A DNA stretch of 64,000 bases from Diphasiastrum complanatum (Eukaryota; Streptophyta; Lycopodiopsida; Lycopodiales; Lycopodiaceae). Below, piece after piece: positions 42,401 through 51,940 of the stretch (its first letter is position 1; every line of letters starts with the position of its first letter). The stretch lies in contig CM055098.1 of assembly GCA_029204225.1 (NCBI GenBank), forward strand, positions 24,305,367 to 24,369,366, written 5' to 3'. The translations under genes were made by a program, and so were the position numbers. The notes beneath the pieces are model-generated. The model did no database searches, was not told where the DNA came from, and worked only from the letters and a program-made list of their open reading frames with translations.

Positions 42401-45400
42401 ATCAGATTATAAATAGAAGCATTCTGAATTTTCTATGCACATATATAGGGAATAAAAGAATCTTGGTACATACAACATATAGCCTACATTTACACAAGTA
42501 TAGATTACAACCATACAATTATCCATATATTCTTGTTACTAGATAATTGTATGTTTATTACAATGATCAGAAAATCGATTCGAACCTTTTCGTGACCTTA
42601 AACCCTAAAGCCGATTCGAAAACTTTTTCTATTCGAATCGGGCTGATTCGAACCACGATTCGTTCAGGCGGTTGTTATCAAAATTCAAGTCCATGGGTTA
42701 TTGCAAGTTTGATGAAAACTCCAATGTATTGTTTTATAACTTGTCTATGTAAGAATGAAGCTATGATAATGCTTCTAGCTCTGTGTTTTGATCATCAGCA
42801 CATCCATTTTTCGCCCTTCAACTCTGTTCTACAAAACTAAGAAGTCTGCCAAATTATTTAAATTCAGAATAGGTTTGTATCTTCAGTCAGGATCATCTTT
42901 AAAAAAGCAGTTTCTATCTGGCCTTTTGTGATGTTGATTCATCTTATATATATTTCAGTTTGTCATATGTTCGCTAGGATTTTTACTCCACTGCACTTCA
43001 TCACCAACTGTTCCTACCAGCTCCATTATTATCATCTGATCCATCTGATATCTGAACCTTATTTCAAAATTAATATGTTTAAAAGTCCATCCAATTGATG
43101 ATCATTCCCCAAGGTACTGTTGGATTCCTTCAAGCATTATCATCGAACGCAAAGGATGACAATGAAGAAGGGCACAAATCTTGTGTTTTTTCTTTATCAA
43201 GACTTTTTCTGGTCTCTTGTATGTGTGCAACAAATTAGGGTCGAACTCCCTACCTGAATTAGAGGAAATGTCCTCGCCAATTCAGAAAAAAAGAGTCTTT
43301 ATCAAAACTTTGCTGGCTTTTCAGAAAATAACTTCTACTGTCCTTATAATTTAAAATTTGATGTTTTAATTTCCAAATTTCGGAAATTATGATCCCTGGT
43401 TTAATGTACTCAGAATGTTCATGCAGTGGTATGAGGTACTTGATGGGCTGTTAGGACGTCACTGGAAAGCTGCTGGCTTTGTCTTCAATTGTACATTTCT
43501 CCTCTTTGGCTCAGTCATTCAGCTTATAGCTTGTGCCAGGTACTTGCTGTCCATCTACCAACTAATTTCTTTGCTAGTCTAACATGGTATATTTCTGTAT
43601 GATTGGCACGTACATCAAGTGGATCTGCTCTCACATGCTTACCTTATTTGTTTCAGCAACATATACTACATACATGATGGACTGGATAAGAGAACATGGA
43701 CTTATATCTTTGGTGTGTGCTGTATGACGACTGTGCTGGTTCCTTCTTTCCATAATTATCGAATCTGGTCATTCTTGGGCGTTGGCATGACCTCATACAC
43801 AGCATGGTACATGACTATTAGTGCAATCGTTCATGGCAAGGTATGCCCATGAACTCTCCTTTCAGAAGTGCCATTGATCACCGAGCATTATTTTGCAATG
43901 AAGTATGCTATTTCAAGGGCTAACTAAACTGCGTGAGAATTAACAGGTCAAAGGAGTTAAACACTCAGCACCAACAAGCCTGGTTTTGTATTTTACTGGC
44001 GCTACCAACATACTCTATACATTTGGTGGTCATGCTGTTACAGTGTAGGGCAGCCACTCTTTGTTTTACCTTTTTATTCATCTTCATGTAAGGAACTGGT
44101 ACTCTGTAGCTTTATCTACAAAAATTTGTGTTCTTTTTCAGATGAGAAGAATAATCAATTAAGCTGTTCTTGAACCGTATGCTAGAAATTAAGTTTTAAC
44201 CTGCTTCTTGCATTTTTCTTATAGTTTGTTTGGGAATATTTAAAATTTTCAGGGAGATCATGCATGCCATGTGGAAGCCACACAAGTTCAAAGGGGTTTA
44301 CCTTTTGTCCACCTTGTATGTCCTCACAATGACATTGCCATCTGCAATAGCTATGTACTGGGCTTTTGGTGATGAATTGTTGCATAATGCAAATGCCTTG
44401 GCGCTACTTCCAAAGAATGGTTTTCGTGATCTCGCTGTGATTCTGATGCTAGTACATCAGGTCTGACTCTATTTATCGTTGACAATTTATTTGTTTTTGA
44501 GGTTGTAGTTTATTGTCAAAGTCATGATTTATAACACTGATGCATTCTCATATGTTCTGCAGTTCATTACTTTTGGATTTGCTTGTACACCACTATATTT
44601 TGTTTGGGAGAAACTGATTGGTATCCATGGCACAAAAAGCCTACTACTACGAGCGGTTGCGAGATTACCAGTTGTTCTTCCCATCTTCTTTGTAGCAATT
44701 ATATTTCCTTTTTTTGGCCCTATAAATTCGATGGTAGGCGCTTTTCTAGTTACTTTCACAGTGTATATCATTCCTTGTGCAGCTCACATGGTAACATTCA
44801 GAACGGCATTCGCTCGAGAGGTACACAGACTATCTTGAATATATTTCCAGTAATCCAAATTATTTGCTTGTTCTAAGCTTAGTTGCCTGTTCATAAATGG
44901 GACGTTACCCAGATTTTTTTTACTCTTCAGAATGCTTTCTTTTTTTGGGTGTTCTTTGCAAATGTTCAAAAATTTGGGGAAATAAGTCTGTTATATTTGC
45001 CCGAAATGCCTTACCTCTATAGAAATGTCAATTTAAAGCATTAATTTTTGTTTATTGTTTTCCCTTGAAGAACGTTTGGTCATATATAAGGGAGCTTTTA
45101 TTCTAAGGCTGTGCTTGTGTTGATTTGTTTTGGCCTCTGTCGATATAAGTTATGACAATGCCGTTCAGTTTTAGAAGAAGACACAAATAGCTCACTTATA
45201 CATTGCAGAATTGAATTTCTTACAGAGTGTGATACATTCGAAAGGGATCGAGCTCTGATTATGTCTTTTTATACTGCATACAGAACGCTGTTGAGAAGCC
45301 CCCTTTTGTCATGCCAAGCTGGGAGGCAATGTACATCTTCAATTGCTTTGCTATCATTTGGGTCTTGATTGTTGGAACAGGTTTTGGTGGCTGGGCAAGC

Positions 45401-45508
45401 ATGACCAATTTTGTCCATCAAGTTAATACTTTTGGCCTTTTTGCAAAATGTTATCAGTGCCCATCAAACACGACTCACAGTGAGAAACATCAGAATTGGC
45501 TACCTTGA
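30426..45508 (+). CDS. LAX: Auxin influx carrier, AUX1/LAX family (8 exons, 482 aa, intact)
   Basis: Proton-coupled importer of indole-3-acetic acid in the plasma membrane, of the amino acid/auxin permease (AAAP) superfamily. Exons: 30426-30602, 41674-41859, 43427-43539, 43657-43840, 43947-44044, 44253-44460, 44563-44820, 45284-45508. All introns are GT-AG, phases agree, and the total is 1,449 nt. Exon 1 has the family signature WHGGSVYDAWFSCASNQ. Exon 2 has LLTLPYSFSQIG and FYGLLGSWTAYLIS; exons 3-4 LIACASNIYYI and FHNYRIWSFLG; exons 5-6 GATNILYTFGGHAVTVEIMH; exon 8 GFGGWASMTNFVHQV and FGLFAKCYQC. Many hydrophobic segments fit a multi-pass permease. Length is normal (470-490). The ATG at 30426 gives a short, polar N-terminus as in the family; ATGs at codons 3, 4 and 7 are alternatives. 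Family is certain; which paralogue is not. Intron 1 is unusually long. Confidence 0.97.
35485..36383. mobile_element. Non-autonomous hAT-like element, TTCGAA type, 899 bp
   Basis: An exact 8-bp direct repeat ATTATGAC flanks it (35477-35484 and 36384-36391). Termini are inverted: CAATGTTTAGAT at the left, and CAATGTTTGCTC on the reverse strand at the right. CAATG fits the hAT YARNG terminal consensus, and an 8-bp duplication is the hAT hallmark. Both ends, especially the right (36290-36375), are full of palindromic TTCGAA and GAACCACG motifs. It contains no transposase. Confidence 0.85.
36490..36705. mobile_element. Non-autonomous hAT-like element, GGTACC type, 216 bp
   Basis: Flanked by an exact 8-bp repeat GATACGAC (36482-36489 and 36706-36713). 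Ends: CATAGTACCCCG, and CAAAGGTCCCGCGG on the reverse strand. Both ends are packed with GGTACC and CCGCGG palindromes around an A/T centre. The reverse complement of its right end matches the left tip of the large hAT element at 57960 over about 65 bp with few differences, so it is probably mobilised by that family. Confidence 0.9.
36900..39700 (-). pseudogene. DUF659-type hAT transposase remnant, minus strand
   Basis: Reading leftward: a low-complexity Pro/Ser linker region (about 38.6-38.3 kb), then the DUF659 start FDGWTNIRHRPIINILISYP near 38020-37960 and NVESREFIFEH. After that come frame-broken pieces CVAHGIDH and LVTFVARKMSAIAIV, and finally KWLDMCYYLHKTIHTIDHLL near 37185-37120. Each matches, in order, a piece of the transposase at 58.4-61 kb (DGWTDVRSRPILNILVSS, YAAHGIDL, LVTFVTRKRRVLAMF, FMWETGWNYFHRSIHSVAHM). 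Many stops make it dead. A 243-bp hAT-like element has jumped into it at 38686. Its promoter-side flank, 39066-39700, resembles 48720-49340. Confidence 0.85.
38686..38928. mobile_element. Non-autonomous hAT-like element, 243 bp, nested in the hAT remnant
   Basis: Flanking 8-bp repeats GACCAACC (38678-38685) and GATCAACC (38929-38936) match at 7 of 8. Ends: TATAGTTTCACG, and TAGTGTTTTCCA on the reverse strand; the latter fits YARNG. Both ends carry ATTCGAA/GATTCGAATT-type motifs, and a T-run lies inside the left end (38778-38789). Confidence 0.75.
39701..40634. other. Intron 1 DNA without a recognisable gene
   Basis: AT-rich. A frame at 39847-40050 is Ser/Asn/Asp-rich without motif; not called. 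Confidence 0.45.
40643..41291. mobile_element. Probable hAT-like element, TTCTAGAA/TCCGGA type
   Basis: An exact 8-bp repeat TTTACCAC occurs at 40635-40642 and 41292-41299. The right end read in reverse starts CAATGTTGCGTG, matching the CAATG tip of the 899-bp element. The left side holds TTTCGGAACG and TTCTAGAA, the right side TTCTAGAACCCGTTCCGGAT, each with an inner A or T run. The leftmost 10 bases do not form a clear TIR, so the exact left edge is doubtful. Confidence 0.55.
42027..42665. mobile_element. hAT-like element in AUX1/LAX intron 2, right tip degenerate
   Basis: The left tip CAATGTTTTGAGGG shares CAATGTTT with the 899-bp element and is followed by dense GATTCGAATCGGC palindromes up to 42121. 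A second block at 42575-42665 contains GATTCGAACCACGATTCG, which also occurs at the right end of the 899-bp element just before its tip. Here the expected terminal AACATTG is missing, and no target duplication was found. Confidence 0.6.
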
Positions 45509-45766
45509 TATTTCAGGAAAGATGTACAATTCTTCTACCTTCAGTGCGAACTTCAATCAATCTGCCGGTGAGAGTGTGAAGAGCATCACCTTTGGTATGA
45601 GTTTGTCGTCAACAAAACAAATTGTTACAATGAGAATATAAGAGATGTCATGGGTGAAGCCAAATGTAATGCTTTGTATCGTCAGAATGTGCAAGTTTTT
45701 CTTCTTTAAAACGTATTCACACCATGGACCATTTACCTCTGGGAGATTTCTGTTATTTGAAGGTAT

Positions 45767-45842
45767 GCCTACTTTTCAAATCCTTCACTTGTAATTACAG
45801 TCAGGCCTACTTTTCAAATCGTTCACTTGTAATTACAGTCAG
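45767..45842 (+). repeat. 38-bp tandem duplication
   Basis: Two adjacent copies (45767-45804, 45805-45842) differ at one base (CCTTCAC versus CGTTCAC). Confidence 0.95.
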
Positions 45843-46199
45843 GTAAATGCTGAAGGCTTTCAATTTGGCATTGTAATAAGTATACTGGTTGCAAACTTTT
45901 GAATACATCAATGACATACATACATGTGTGGCCTACATGACCAGAAAATATTAAGAGCTTAAATGACTGAAGGTATTTCAGCATCAGATCACTTTTTTTG
46001 AGACAATTTTTGAGACAATTTAAGTTGAAAGGGCTGTTGTGAAAGGAGTAAATGTCCATTATCTAAATATAAAATATAAAATATAAAATGACGAAGCCTT
46101 AATTAGACTGGATGAAGTTTTTGGGCAAGCAATTGTTTTGATTGAATACAAAGTTTGTATAAAATCTTTTCCCAGAAATGTATGTTTTGATTTTGCAAA

Positions 46200-46462
46200 C
46201 TTACACTTGAAATTCTATAAACTGTTTTTGCAACAAAGCAAATTGAAGCACATTTGATGTTTTGAAGATGATACAGGCTTGAATAGATGAATATTTACCC
46301 ATTTATGTACCATATAAAGTGCTGGCCTGAAGTTTACACTCGAAATTCTGGAGTACAAACTGTCTTTGCAACAAAGCAATTCAGTGTCTTTGATGTCTTA
46401 TAAATTATATGAGCTCAACTACATGAATCTCGAGCCATTTGTGAACCATATGAAGTTCTGGT
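46200..46462 (+). repeat. Degenerate tandem repeat, two units of about 130 bp
   Basis: Units at about 46200-46331 and 46332-46462 share TTACACT-GAAATTCT, TTTGCAACAAAGCAA, CCATTTATGTACCATAT-like and CTGG-CTGAAGTT blocks in order. Confidence 0.75.
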
Positions 46463-47104
46463 CTGAAGTTATTATGGAATTGAGGTTGAAGCCCTGTTGC
46501 TGCAGTTTCAAAATTCCTCAGTCCACAGGATTAGTAATTTAGCCTTTGTAATGGCCTTAAAACAATTTTTTTGCTATCTCACTATGGGCATCTTGCTCTT
46601 TATAGCTAACATTTATAGGTGTAGTCTCTACACAGGTCAGCTCATAGAAATTCCACAATTCCAAGAGGATAAGTATCAAATCTAAGCCATAGGGAATGAA
46701 AAAAAGTACGCTGAATATATATATATACATCAGAATAAATTTTCTTGATGGCAACCATATTCTGAGATATCTAGATTCGAGAAGGAACATGTAGAAAGAT
46801 GGCTTGCTTGGGTGGAAGTTTAATCGGTTCACATTCATGGAAGGAACACTCAAAACCACAAGCCGCGATAAATATGAAGACAACTAGTTTCTGGACCGAA
46901 TGCTTCCGACAACATATTGCTGGCGACTTGGACGGAGTTTTGGTGTAAATTTTGCTGTGAGAAAAAAAAGACGTTCATGTAGGTGTTTCAAAAGATATAG
47001 AGTTCTTTTAGCGTACATGTGTAGTTGTAAGATTGCATTTGATAACACATCTTAGGAGACATTAGCATTGATTAGTATGGGGAGAGCTGAGTTAACTAAT
47101 TTCC

Positions 47105-47646
47105 TGAAGGAGATTGTGATGCATTATAGCACCCAGTCTACAGGAGAAATCGCAATGAGCAATAGAATATTTAGTGCATAGGCTTCTCGGAAATATGGCT
47201 TTTTTGTATCAGAGATGACAATCTCTAGACTCTTGAGAAATATAGATCAGTTGTTGCATGGAGTACTTGCACAGCCAGAATTGAAGAGATTGAGGAAGCC
47301 AACTTGTCCACAAGTGGAAGAGGCTACCTTCTCTTGGTTTCTAGCTATGCAAGAAAGGGGAGCAACAATCATATATGACCTTTTGTGTGGTGTTGCCAAG
47401 AGATTCTATGAGAGACTTTATAAAGATCCACGAGAGAAAGAGTTGGTGTTTTCACACGGTTGGGTCCGAGGTCTCAAAAGAAGACACCAAATTAAAGGAT
47501 ATACTAGACATGGAGAGGCCACTGGAGCAGATCATTCAGAGGAAGTACAAGCTCGAATTGTAGAGATTAAGGAGCTCATCTCAAGGCATTTAAAACTCCA
47601 TATTCATTGGTTCACTGTAATTTCATCTGGTGTCAATTTGATGTAA
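47105..47646 (+). pseudogene. CENP-B/Tc5-type helix-turn-helix transposase fragment
   Basis: A psq-like first helix-turn-helix (ASRKYGFFVSEMTISRLLRN, after an in-frame TAG) leads into a CENP-B/Tc5 second domain. That domain reads QVEEATFSWFLAMQERGATI, then HGWVRGLKRRHQIKGYTRHG and EATGAD, matching the family pattern of a W in the first helix, GWL-x-x-F-x-x-RH-x-I and GEA. These domains are the DNA-binding half of pogo/Tigger-type (Tc1/mariner) transposases. No DDE nuclease domain follows: sequence continues into unrelated DNA and a Copia gag begins at 47927. Hence a truncated fossil, though the second domain is open for 143 codons. Confidence 0.75.
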
Positions 47647-47926
47647 TTTTTGGTGCAAATCTTAGGATAAGCTACCAAGATCACTTGCCATTAATTAGTT
47701 TTGAATTTGTTTCATGATAACTAATTAATCTAGGTTGATTTCAGACCTTCTTAAAGTGGAAACTAGGTTTAGAAAGTACATCAAAGTGAAAGAGAGAGAG
47801 TCATGATTACAAGTTCATCTGTTGGATTAGAAGTCAACATTTGAGTGAAACATTGCAAGTTAGAAACCTTTGTGAGTTTCAAGTTCAAACAAATCTATAT
47901 TTTGTGTGTAGAATTTCACTAGTAAG

Positions 47927-48698
47927 ATGGAATTTGCTGGAGCATACCTTCTAGAAGTTAGTGAAAGGTTAAATTCTACCAATTATGCTATTTGGAAAGT
48001 GAGGTTGGAGTCACTCATGGTGTTCCAGGATTTTTATGAGTTTTTGATTGATGATGAAGATGAACCTCTAGGTGCACAGGAGTTAGCTAAATACAAGAGA
48101 AGATCTAGGCTTGCACTTCATTGTGTGAAGATGAATGTAAGCAATGATTTGTTGAGAGAAGTATTCGCTTGTACTAGTGCTAAAGAGACTTTAGTAACAC
48201 TTCGAGGGTACTCATGCTTAGGAATCAGATTTTGCAAAGCATGAAGAGGAGCTTGGAGAGTGCACAAGTTTATGTGCTCAGAATCAAGTCTCTCAATAGG
48301 GAGTTAGCTTCCATTGGAGAGAAGATTCAAGATAGTGAGCTTGTTCAGATTGTCCCCTAGGGAGTGACTTTTCAAATTTGGTCCAAAGCTTTACAATCCA
48401 AGACACTTTGCCCATTTACAGTGTATTAGTGGCTGAAGAGTGTTGGATGATGCATACCAAGGCAAGAATGAATCCTATTTTTTTACAGGATCGTGATGAG
48501 AAAGCTAATTTCTCATTCAAAGGCAAGAAGAAGTCCAATGGCAAGAAGAAGCACTTCAAGGAGACCAAGGAGGAGGATGAGGCTTCAAGCTCAAAGGGCA
48601 AGATCAAAGACAAGTCCAACTACAAATGTTTTTTTTGTGGAAAGAAAGGACATTTTGCATCAGAATGTCTCAAGAAGAAGAAGGCACAAGAGAGTTAG
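47927..48698 (+). pseudogene. Copia gag with zinc knuckle
   Basis: ATG at 47927 opens MEFAGAYLLEVSERLNSTNY, then IWKVRLESLM and YKRRSRLALHCVKMNV, a typical Copia gag start (UBN2 type). After 48244 the frame changes; NRELASIGEKIQDSELV follows, then VAEECWMMHTKARMN and a Lys-rich stretch. It ends with the CCHC knuckle CFFCGKKGHFASEC near 48630-48670 and a TAG. The VAEEC segment is close to the copy at 1.55 kb. No protease or pol follows; unrelated hAT-flank sequence starts at 48720. Confidence 0.85.
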
Positions 48699-48719
48699 GT
48701 GGTCACGCTCAGGTTTATA

Positions 48720-49340
48720 AACTACCATATATGGGGCAATGCCCATGGTTCGCCCATCTGGCCTGGTCAAACCAAGCAAGTGTGACCTAATCGTAGCACT
48801 GCAACGCAATGCCATCTGCATGCACTTGAACCTGTAAAAACTATGGGATCTTCGTCCAAGAGATCCGCCTCCGCCGACATGCCTCGTCTCGCTACAGACA
48901 TGGCTAAGACCTAAGACCCCTCAGGACGTTATAAAAAAGTTCAAAAACTCAATGGAAAGTTGAAAATAGGGAGCTAAAACAACCCTAAAGAAACCTAAGA
49001 CCTAAACCATAATGACAATGGATGCCCAAGGTCTACCTCAAATCACTAAACCTTAAACCTTACACCTAGAAAAGATTGTGCAAGAGCGCCTCATGCACAT
49101 CAATCACATGCTTGCTCAAGGTGATCGCCTTTCTAAATAGAAGCTTGAGAACATGCAATCATCTCCTTAGCAATCCTATAGCCGATCCTAGCAATAGGAA
49201 TCACCCAAAATAATGCACTGTAGCTTCCAAAAAAAGCAAAAAAATAAAGAGTTAGAAAAAACTTTTAGAAGTTGCCTTGCTTGCAAATCTCCATGTAGTC
49301 ACTCTTGTCCTCTTCTATGTGCTAAAATCAACTTCCACAC
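48720..49340 (-). repeat. Copy of the sequence flanking the hAT remnant (pairs with 39066-39700)
   Basis: Collinear with 39066-39700 over about 620 bp. Shared blocks are TTTGTCAAACCAAGCAA-like, AGAGA-CCGCCTCCGCC/AGAGACTCACCTCCACC, GCCTCATGCACATCAA/CCCTATGCACGTCAA and CCTATAGCC-ATCCTAGC. It is probably the 5' part of a second minus-strand hAT copy whose transposase has been lost. A BED finger is not readable in either copy. Confidence 0.65.
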
Positions 49341-50940
49341 CATGTTTTCTCACACTAGCTCTTTTAGTGACGCGAAAATATCCAATACTTAGTCTTTGTT
49401 ATACCAATTCGATTTTTTAGTGTGCCCCTCAAATGTGTTGGAAATTTAGTTCCAATCTAAAACTTTTCATGTCATAGCTACTATGCTTATCAAATTTGAG
49501 CAGTAGGAAGTCAACCTTTGAAGGTTTGCAATTTTTACTCAAGACTTAAAGAACATAGTCCATCAAACAAACTTTCTCATTAGAATTTCTCTCGAAATTT
49601 GAGTTTTATTTTATAATTTCTTCAAATCTAGTCCTAATTTTTGTTTTATTTGAATATTCCTTGAATGAACACTTCATCGAGTCAAGTCAGTATTCTAAAT
49701 TTCTTAATTCAAATTTGAATTTCACACGTGTTTGAATACTACCGGATTAGTCTGCACTATGCTTAGTATTCCTACATAGTTGAGTACTACACTCTCTGGT
49801 AAAAGTAGACCATTGTTCTTGTCACATAGTTCAGACAACTTTTGATCGTGTATGAAAATCTAATACATATTTGGTGCATCTCAACCACTGAACCTATGTT
49901 ATTTTGGGATGGTAGGCTTTATGGGTTTTCTATAAATAACAAGTAGTTGTGAAAAGAGAATCAAGTTGGAGAGTCATAACTACAAGCTCCTAAGCTATAG
50001 ACTCAAAGTTTTCTAAAAAACCATTTTACTATTTGTAGTTCAAAAAATAGAATACTATTTTTGACGAATTTTCTAAGTGATTAGTATAACTTACAATTGT
50101 ATCACGCTTAGTTTTAATAGTCCTGGACATTTTGGTTCAAGATATGTACTTTCATTATTAGACAATGACTAGTCCAGAATCATCCATCTTTTTAGCTATT
50201 GGTAATTGTAGAGGCAAAATCAAGGGCAGATTAATTTCAATCCGCTCGTACACATTAATTCTAATATAGTGAATCTCATTACTCACAATCTTCAATTGAC
50301 ACTATCAAATCGTAAGTTTTGACCTTGCATATTATCATAATTAGTTTTGATCTAGTTACACACTTATCTTTCTAAGTTACTAGCATGGAATTATCTTCTT
50401 TAGATTTAAGACTCATCGAAAGGTTCGATGTAAAAGATTTTCATGTGTAAAAATTCATAATGAAAATGCTACACTCCTAGAGAAGAGAAATAGTTGAGAG
50501 AAATAATAAAGTAGTTACACAAGAGAGATCAACATAAACTTCACCAATAGTTCCACAAGGAAAAGAGCAAGGAAGTAAGGATATTTATGAGAGTGAAGCT
50601 AATGAGCAAAGTATTGACAAAGGTGAAAATTTTGATCGAGAAGCAATTATAGATAGCAAAAGTTTCAATTGGAATAAATAAGTCGAGAGCTCATTCATAA
50701 ATGCAAATTATGATCACTTGGATAATCAGATTTCATCAGTAGTCAATGGTCAATTGGATTAGTCAACTTCCAATACATGCAAAAATTAAGGGAGTCAACT
50801 AAATGACCATCAATCTGAACTTAATTGGAATTAATTGGTTGGAGTTAAAATCAACAAAAGTCACAAGTGGATAAAAAACATGATGATTTTAGACATTAAC
50901 AAAGAGTACCATTCCCCAAGACACGGGAGCGGCCCAGCAA
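49341..50940. other. No recognisable gene
   Basis: AT-rich, many stops in all frames; nothing identified. Confidence 0.45.
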
Positions 50941-51940
50941 CCATAGGCCCAGCAAGTTCACACTCTCACGGACATGTCACTATATTTTAATGTTGTGGAA
51001 ATGATGGAAATTAGTGATGATGAAGCAGAGGAAGCGGATCAGTCAGGAGGAAGTCTGACCCCTCCACTAACCACACCACCACTGTTTCTACTAACATTGT
51101 CTCTCCACTCCCTCCACTCCCACCCACATTCCCTCCACAACGTCTATTCTTTGGACTAACATCACCAACTCATACCCCTGATCAGTACCCAAACCATCAC
51201 CAACCCTGAAAAGCTCTCTAAAGCATCTAAGCGCTCAATGACCAGCCTATCCAAAATGAGCTACCATATGCATTGGTTGGTAAGCCAACACCACGTGCTT
51301 GAAAATAAGGTCCAGTACCAGAACCAAGAGATCACACATCAACAAAAGCTGGCTAAAGAAAAGGAAAAAGAGGCGTAAGAAATAAGATCCGTGATGGCAG
51401 GGCATAAGATAAAATTGGAAGAGGTTCAACAACAACTGAAGCACCATATAATGGCCCAGATCGACCATGCGCGAGATGGTTCGTCGGGTGCAATGACAGT
51501 TGATGCCTCTCTGGTCAAGCCCGATGATATATAGTTCCAGGCCCCATAGGCTAAAGCCATCCGGATGGAAAAGTATGTGCGGCTAATTCAAGAACAAGAA
51601 GCCCAAAAAAAAAAAAATTGAAAATGTCACGGCCAAACAATGAAAGATCATCCTTGAGTCCCGAAAGCAACTAGAAAAAATGAGTAAGGCCCTGCAGCAA
51701 GTCTTGGACAAGGTGAACCAATTATGGGACACGGCGTGCAAGGCCCAAGTGGGTACTTTTGTAAAGAAACCACGAGATGATGATGGAGATGACGGAGCTG
51801 ACAATAAGGATGGGCAAACCCAGTCAGTAGATGGTAGTTCGAAATCGGGTGGCCAGAGAATCCAAGCTGCTTCCAGAGCTTTCCCCCTCCACCACCTATT
51901 TTTAATCCTTATTCTTATTCTTTTGAAGAAAATATTGTGA
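50941..51940 (+). pseudogene. Charged coiled-coil remnant, possibly retroelement gag
   Basis: Reading through stops, one frame gives HVLENKVQYQNQEITHQQKL, then a KEKEKEA stretch and KLEEVQQQLKHHIMAQIDHA, and later FPPPPPIFNPYSYSFEENIV. The heptad-like Gln/Glu/Lys spacing suggests a coiled coil. I recognise no family. A retroelement gag is my best guess, given the surroundings. Confidence 0.3.

Larger units (their letters stand above)
45509..47100 (+). other. AUX1/LAX 3' flank with small repeats
   Basis: Probable 3' untranslated region followed by intergenic DNA. Holds a 38-bp tandem duplication and a degenerate 130-bp tandem repeat; no gene recognised. Confidence 0.5.

Noticed and set aside
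42600-42620. Telomere-like AAACCCTAAA
   Set aside because: A single short match inside a transposon-like element, not an array.
44529-44969. Minus-strand frames over the last auxin carrier exons
   Set aside because: Shadows of conserved plus-strand exons with matching splice borders.
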